Origin: Ischnura elegans
Lineage: Eukaryota > Arthropoda > Insecta > Odonata > Coenagrionidae
Direction of reading: 5' to 3'
Length of the DNA: 64,000 nucleotides
Assembly (NCBI RefSeq): GCF_921293095.1
Contig: NC_060246.1
Span: 14,712,001 to 14,776,000, forward strand
Below, piece after piece: positions 58,924 to 64,000 of this stretch (position 1 is its first letter; each line of letters opens with the position of its first letter). A program made the position numbers and the translations under genes. Under the pieces are notes generated by a model. That model saw only the letters and a program-made list of their open reading frames with translations, did no database searches and was not told the origin of the DNA.

Positions 58924-59327
58924 GAATTGAAACACCAAAAGAATTATATTGATAATAGAGAGCTCACATAGTACAATAAGCACTTGCATGATATTGTCTC
59001 GGATATTAAATCAAATACGAATGGCTTTTCTTTTTTAGTCTGGAGCTTATCATTTTAATACAAATTCTGCTGTCCTTGATCATGGCATAGTTAACTCTTT
59101 GGTACTTTATTAACATAGTGTAGAAGAATTTCCCTCCACGAGGCTCCAAAGAGTTAATAATGCCATGATGGAGGACGGCAGAATTTGTATTAAAATGATA
59201 AGCTCCAGACTAAAAAAAGAAAAACCATTCGTATTTGATTGAATATCTGAGACAATATCATACACGTGCTTATTGTACTACGTGAACTCTCTAGTATCAA
59301 TATAATTCTTTTGGTGTTTCAATTCAG
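58924..59327. repeat. intronic palindrome, ~180-bp arms
   Basis: GAATTGAAACACCAAAAGAA at the left and its inverse at the right bound arms that match over about 180 bases with scattered mismatches and a central loop near 59095-59150. It lies in the intron between the first and middle PHD-gene exons here. Mismatches indicate some age. Confidence 0.8.
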
Positions 59328-59895
59328 GTGAATATTTCATTCTGTCCTCACTAACCATCACTTAATCCATAATCGCCTGCCCTAAGCAGGAGGATTGGCA
59401 GATGCCCTGCATGTTTTATCTCCTATCTATGTAAAAAGATTTCAGAAATGTTGAGGAATACTGTCAGATAAGTGGGTGATATGCATTAGACGTCATTTTT
59501 TGGCTTTGCAACTTGAGAATAAGTTTAACTACCCTTAACAATGTATATACTTAATTACACCTCAGCAAATCCTAGTTGAAAATTATCTCTCTTGCATACT
59601 CCTTCTTTTTCAAGTGAATTCAATTATGTGAACACAATTCATAGAGAACTAAGGGGCTCACGAATGGGCTTGGGGCTTTATTTAATGGTGAATTTTCAAG
59701 TTCATACTCAAAAAGGTAAACAAAGAATGTTACAGAACCAACCAAGAAATTCTACTTAATGAATGGCCATTTTGTAACTCACTAGTATCAAGAAATCTGC
59801 AAAAGAAGATGCTTTGAAATGAGTCACGAAATTTAGCTAAGAAAAGATGCAGTGCCCCTTACTTCCTTCACCAATAGGAGTATAGAATATATATA
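59328..59895. other. intronic spacer
   Basis: No feature recognised between the two palindromes. Confidence 0.4.
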
Positions 59896-59900
59896 TATAT

Positions 59901-60303
59901 CATAAAAAACCCTAGGATGGGCAGTATCAGAACACACAATAAAGAATAGAAACACACTCACTAAATAACTAAATTTTCGGTGGCATTACCACCTTCCTCG
60001 GAGTTAGGTAAAAGACCTTCCTCGGAGTTAGGTCTTTTACCTAACTCCGAGGAAGGTGGTAATGCCACCGAAAATTTAGTTATTTAGTGAGTGTGAGTTT
60101 CTATTCTTTATTGTGTGTTCTGATACTGCCCATCCTAGGGTTTTTATATACACTTCGAAATGTTCCTCGGCGAGGTAAATATCATAAAAAACCCTAGGGT
60201 GGGCAGTATCAGAACACACAATAAAGAATAGAAACTCACACTCACAAAATAACTAAATTTTCGGTGGCATTACCACCTTCCTCGGAGTTAGGTAAAAGAC
60301 CAA
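59901..60303. repeat. palindrome plus a third direct copy
   Basis: Arms 59904-60017 and 60031-60146 are inverse copies containing CCTAGGATGGGCAGTATCAG and TTCGGTGGCATTACCACCTT. A third copy follows in the first orientation at 60184-60303. The forward-inverse-forward layout parallels the other multi-copy foldback repeats here, but no tRNA-like core is visible in this unit. Confidence 0.8.
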
Positions 60304-60308
60304 CGGTG

Positions 60309-60312
<4 letters not shown>

Positions 60313-60368
<56 letters not shown>
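60313..60368. repeat. (TA)n microsatellite
   Basis: About 27 TA dinucleotides without interruption, joined on the left to CAACGGTGCTGTG and on the right to ACTACTTCATTCATTC, both parts of the 464-bp repeat. The tract therefore sits at a junction between repeat units. Confidence 0.95.
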
Positions 60369-61118
60369 TACTTCATTCATTCACACGGCGCCTTAAGCGC
60401 AAACATACATATACATTCAGAGGTCAGGAAAGAAAGGGATAGGAACATGGAATAGAAAAAGGACGAGGACAACGGTGCTGTGGTAGGTGGAAAAAAGCCA
60501 GAAATCAGAGGGTAAAAATGCGGCCTGACTGGGACACGAACCCAGAACCTCCTGGTTGCCGGCCAGGTGCTCTACCAGTTGCGCTACCAGGACGCTTAGA
60601 TTTACCATGATTTCGGCGGGGGTTTATACACAGAAAACTCCCTTTGCTGTGGCCCACGAGAGTAACCAATAGATGGCACTGGGGCAGCTCACCACTCACC
60701 AAGGGAAGGAATGGACGAGGACACAAGGATGAAAGGAAAGGTACACACTCACACGATAGTAGGAAAGAGACAGGAACATGCGTTTCGGGGCACGCAGAGC
60801 CCAAGTGAAATAAGCCAATATGGCCGATACACTACTTCATTCATTCACACGGCGCCTTAAGCGCAAACATACATATACATTCAGAGGTCAGGAAAGAAAG
60901 GGATAGGAACATGGAATAGAAAAAGGACGAGGACAACGGTGCTGTGGTAGGTGGAAAAAAGCCAGAAATCAGAGGGTAAAAATGCGGCCTGACATATATA
61001 TACAGCACCGTTGTCCTCGTCCTTTTTCTATTCCATGTTCCTATCCCTTTCTTTCCTTACCTGTGAATTTATTTGTATGTCTGCGCTTAAGGCGCCGTGT
61101 GAATGAATGAAGTAGTAT
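60367..61118. mobile_element. tandem-plus-inverted tRNA-bearing repeat (464-bp unit)
   Basis: The segment from ACTACTTCATTCATTCACAC to GCGGCCTGAC occurs at 60367-60529 and again at 60832-60994, a spacing of about 464 bases, both minus-oriented relative to the tRNA-like core at 60528-60600. At 61000 the sequence flips: GCACCGTTGTCCTCGTCC to GAATGAATGAAGTAGT is a diverged copy in the other orientation, ending in another short TA run. The design is the same as the array at 51847, built from a different unit. Confidence 0.75.
60528..60600 (-). tRNA. tRNA-like core of the 464-bp repeat
   Basis: The anticodon stem CCTGG/CCAGG and T stem CTGGG/CCCAG (TTCGTGT loop) are perfect; the acceptor has six of seven pairs and the D stem three of four. 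The anticodon loop is CCGGCAA, identical to that in the 320-bp units, again with C at position 33. It is not a working tRNA gene by this criterion; more likely a SINE-type Pol III head. Confidence 0.55.
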
Positions 61119-61238
61119 ATATATATATATCTATTTACAAATCCAATACATATCTTCTGCCATATTCTCAGACATGAAACACCAAGAGGAAAAAAATTAG
61201 CGAGACACAAAATTTTTATTAATAGTCCTCTCTCCTAC

Positions 61239-64000
61239 CTTCTTTGCTCCTTTATTTGCAGAAGCATCCATCACCCCAGAGCTTCGCCTCCCCTTGCCAG
61301 TTTTCCCAGCAGCTTCTGCTGAATCTCCTTCCAGCCGATCACTCTTCTCATCATCGTCGTCCTCAGGAGAATCCCTTCCAATGAAATAGGGCCCAAAGAG
61401 ATCCCCCAGTCCATCAGCATGGCTACCACGACGGCAAAATACGCACACCCACGTACGATCTGGCTGGCTGGAATCACTGCCACTTGGTGCTGCAGCCTTG
61501 GCCCCACCACGACTGCCATCCTTTGCCACCTTGGCGCCACCCACCCCTGGTTTCCTCCGACCCCTGGCCCTCGACGCTCCCTTATCTCCTCCATCTTCAT
61601 CCTCACCCACATTTCCCCCACCACGACTGCCCACATTCACAACAGTGACCCTCCGAGGCCCATCCCGTGGTCCCTCAACTCGAATGTAGGGACCCCTGGG
61701 TTGTTTTTCCTCTGCAACAATGACGCGCTTCTTGGGGGCTTCCCGGGGGAAATCTGAAGCATACTTGGATTCTGATGCAAGTTTCTTCTTCTTCTTTTTC
61801 CTCTTCACTCCAGAGTTTGGGGTGGCCTCGGCAGTGGATGTCCCGACACCACTCCCCTCACCCTCACTCCCTGGAGTAACTGTGGCTGGGGAACGATCTG
61901 TGGCCTTTGATTTTTTTGTCCTTCGGGGAGTGGAAACCTCATCATCTTCCTCCTCATCATCGGCAAACTTCTTCCTCTTCCTCTTTCTTGGAGATCCTTC
62001 AATGGATCCACAAGATGTATCTCCAGCAGATGCCGCGGTAACTGACTTAGGTCTTCCCCTTCCCGGCTTCCGTGCAGCAGACGGGGGGGTTGTCAAAGCT
62101 TCCTGAACTTCCATGGTTGCATTTGGAGGGGGTAAAATTTTCACTGTAGCCTTCACATCATTTGGCTCAGGAATAGCAGAAGCCTTTGAATCTGCTAATT
62201 CTGGAATGGGGACAGTTTTGGCTGGTTGCCCATCTTCTGGCTCAATAATTCCAGCAAACATCATGGCCAACTGATCCTCAACTTCACTGAATGTATTTTT
62301 GACCTCTGCCTTCACTGGAGATGATGTCACAGCAGGAGCGCGTGGGGGCATATTTCCAGGACGAGCCATTGGAGTGACTGTATCCTTCATTTGTGGAGGA
62401 GGCAATTTACTTCCACCTTCAACTTTTGCTACATTAGAAATTGGGTCAACTTTTTTCACCACACTTTCCAAAGCATTGCCGTCTAATCCAAAGACATCTT
62501 CCACTTTAATAGATGCTGGCTTGGAAGATGGATTGAGCTTTAAGGGTGCACACGATGAGACAGAGTTAGGTGTTACACAGCCTGGTTTAGGTTCCTCTTT
62601 TAGTGGAAGCCTTTCATTTTCCTTCACTGAATCACTAGAAACATCCATAGAGGGTGAAGATGGCGGAATCCTAGCAATACCCTGTTCGAACTCAAGCTTC
62701 TTAGGAGGTGGTACGCTATCTCCCACCTCATACTGCCTGTACACATACTTCTGCTCTGCCTTTGTTTTTGGAGTAGTTTTCTCCCTTTTGGGCTCCACAT
62801 CAGATGTCTTTGGGGAAGCCAGCAAATCAGGATTCTGAATAGGCCCACATACGGTGCTGGCATCTCTACCTGAATCACCACCATCAACTTTCTCTGCTTT
62901 GATCTCACTCACTTCATGTTTAGGAGTTTCTGAAATTGTATCCGAAGATGGTGTGTCAACCGTTTCTTTAGCCTGCTCTATTTTAGGATCTTTGACAATG
63001 GCAGAATCTTGAGTATTTGCTTTATCACTTTCTTCAGAACTAGAAGATTCTTTCGATGACACATTGTTTGGGGGAGAAGTTTTCCCAGAAGCTGGTGTGG
63101 CTGTTGATCCTTCAGCATCAGGTGTCTTAAGGCGAAGGGGATTGTCTGGTTTCCTTTTGCGTCTAGGCTTGTCACCTTGGCTATCATCAAAGGTTGGGGA
63201 GACAGCTTCATCATCCAGGTCCCCACTTCCACTCCCTCTCGAGGGTGACTTAGGGGCGGATTGCGAGGATTTCCTCGGGGAATTTTCAGGAGACTGAGCA
63301 GGAGGAGACTCAGGAGGATGAGAGATGGCTGGAGAGGGTCCTTCAGGAGTTAGAGCTGCTACAGCAGTCGACTCCTCACCAGGGGCAGCAGGGGTGGGTG
63401 AAGGAGCAGGAGGTGGAGCTGGGGGGGCTGACACAACAACTGTTGGGGCAATGACTGAAGTTGCAGAGGGTGCATCAGAGACTACCACAGATGGCTGATT
63501 AGTCACCAATGAGACAGGGGATGACCTGTCATTCCCACTAGTGGCCAGCTTCTTGGACCCACTTTCCACCAAATTTTCCAAAATTGCATCGACTTTCTTG
63601 TTCCTTTTCACTGCTATACCTTTAGCCCTGGAAATGTTACCACTGGAGGTTTGATTAGCTAATCCTTCTCCAGAAAGCTGAGCACCCTCAGCATTTCTGG
63701 CCTGGCTGGCAAAGCCTGACCGAGACAGGTCAGCCACCTCTTGACAAATGCCAGAGTCACAAGCCTGCCTCCTCCCGGATGCCACCAAAGGAAGCGGTTC
63801 TACCTCTCCCCCCTGGCCTGGAATACTATGAATATACTCAACATCAGGAGCAACAGGAGGTAATTTAGCTCGAACAATAGGCTCACGTACAGGCCCTGGA
63901 CGCACTGAGATATGGGGAGGTGCGCCTCCCTCTGGTGGAGGAGTGGGAGTTGGTGCTCCACCTCCAAGAGAGGGACTGCCTATACCACTGTCACCACCTG
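61239..64000 (-). CDS. TCF20/RAI1-like chromatin protein, large exon (open at the window edge)
   Basis: An open frame of about 920 codons continues past the window edge with no credible start inside. Counting from the GTG at 63905-63903: a proline/serine-rich region (~140-220), a basic cluster RRKRKPDNPLRLK (~248-260), a conserved-looking block EVEDQLAMMFAGI (~541-553), an AT-hook KPGRGRPKS (~613-621), nuclear-localisation-type runs PRKRKRKK (~639-646) and KRKKKKKK (~701-708), and GPYIRVEG (~738-745). The end carries VCVFC and GLGDLFGPYF (~820-840), the start of the extended PHD finger. The exon ends AAGAAG before donor GTAGGA in phase 0. The order of disordered acidic/basic tracts, AT-hook and C-terminal extended PHD is that of TCF20 and RAI1, nuclear transcriptional regulators that bind nucleosomes. 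The exact orthologue name is not assigned. Confidence 0.88.

Overview
This is a stretch of animal nuclear DNA, most likely from an arthropod and probably an insect with a large, repeat-rich genome. The evidence is intron-split coding exons with GT/AG splice sites, long AT-rich spacers, scattered CpG-rich patches, non-LTR retrotransposon tails, tRNA-derived SINEs and several DNA-transposon families with clear target-site duplications (TSDs). There are no bacterial operons, rRNAs or CRISPR arrays. The species cannot be named from the sequence alone.

Genes are sparse. The one confident gene lies at the right end on the minus strand. A long low-complexity exon (61239-64000, open at the window edge) and two short exons (57906-58133 and 54326-54469) together encode an extended PHD zinc finger of the TCF20/RAI1 chromatin-reader type. 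The last exon was not found. Two weaker gene pieces are also on the minus strand: a first coding exon with a signal peptide and a perfect GTGAGT donor (19067-19157), and a pair of exon-like segments (42277-42342 and 41520-41720) from an unrecognised gene.

The rest is mobile-element landscape. A ~660-bp MITE with GGGT(A/G)GTTTCC ends and TA flanks occurs eight times, two of them partial. A ~300-bp hAT-type MITE occurs three times with 8-bp TSDs. A 977-bp hAT-like element sits at 48778-49754. Two Tc1/mariner-pogo-type elements (54994-55752 and 56195-57564) sit upstream of and inside intron B of the PHD gene. A 2.9-kb element at 37005-39880 has the hallmarks of Transib: CACAGTG ends and a CGGCG TSD. 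Long palindromes are unusually frequent (21.7-22.3, 22.65-23.09, 27.5, 31.8, 54.7, 58.9-59.3 and 59.9-60.1 kb).

The most striking region is 51847-53845. It holds four near-identical 320-bp units on the minus strand, each with a tRNA-like cloverleaf, followed abruptly by plus-strand units of the same repeat. The whole block is flanked by a single 12-bp TSD. A second, much smaller copy at 44830-45064 has the same minus-then-plus layout, the same two outer ends and its own TSD. A third, unrelated-bodied repeat at 60.3-61.1 kb also combines tandem and inverted units around a tRNA-like core with the same anticodon loop. Together these suggest a family of tRNA-bearing elements that insert as ready-made tandem or inverted multimers.
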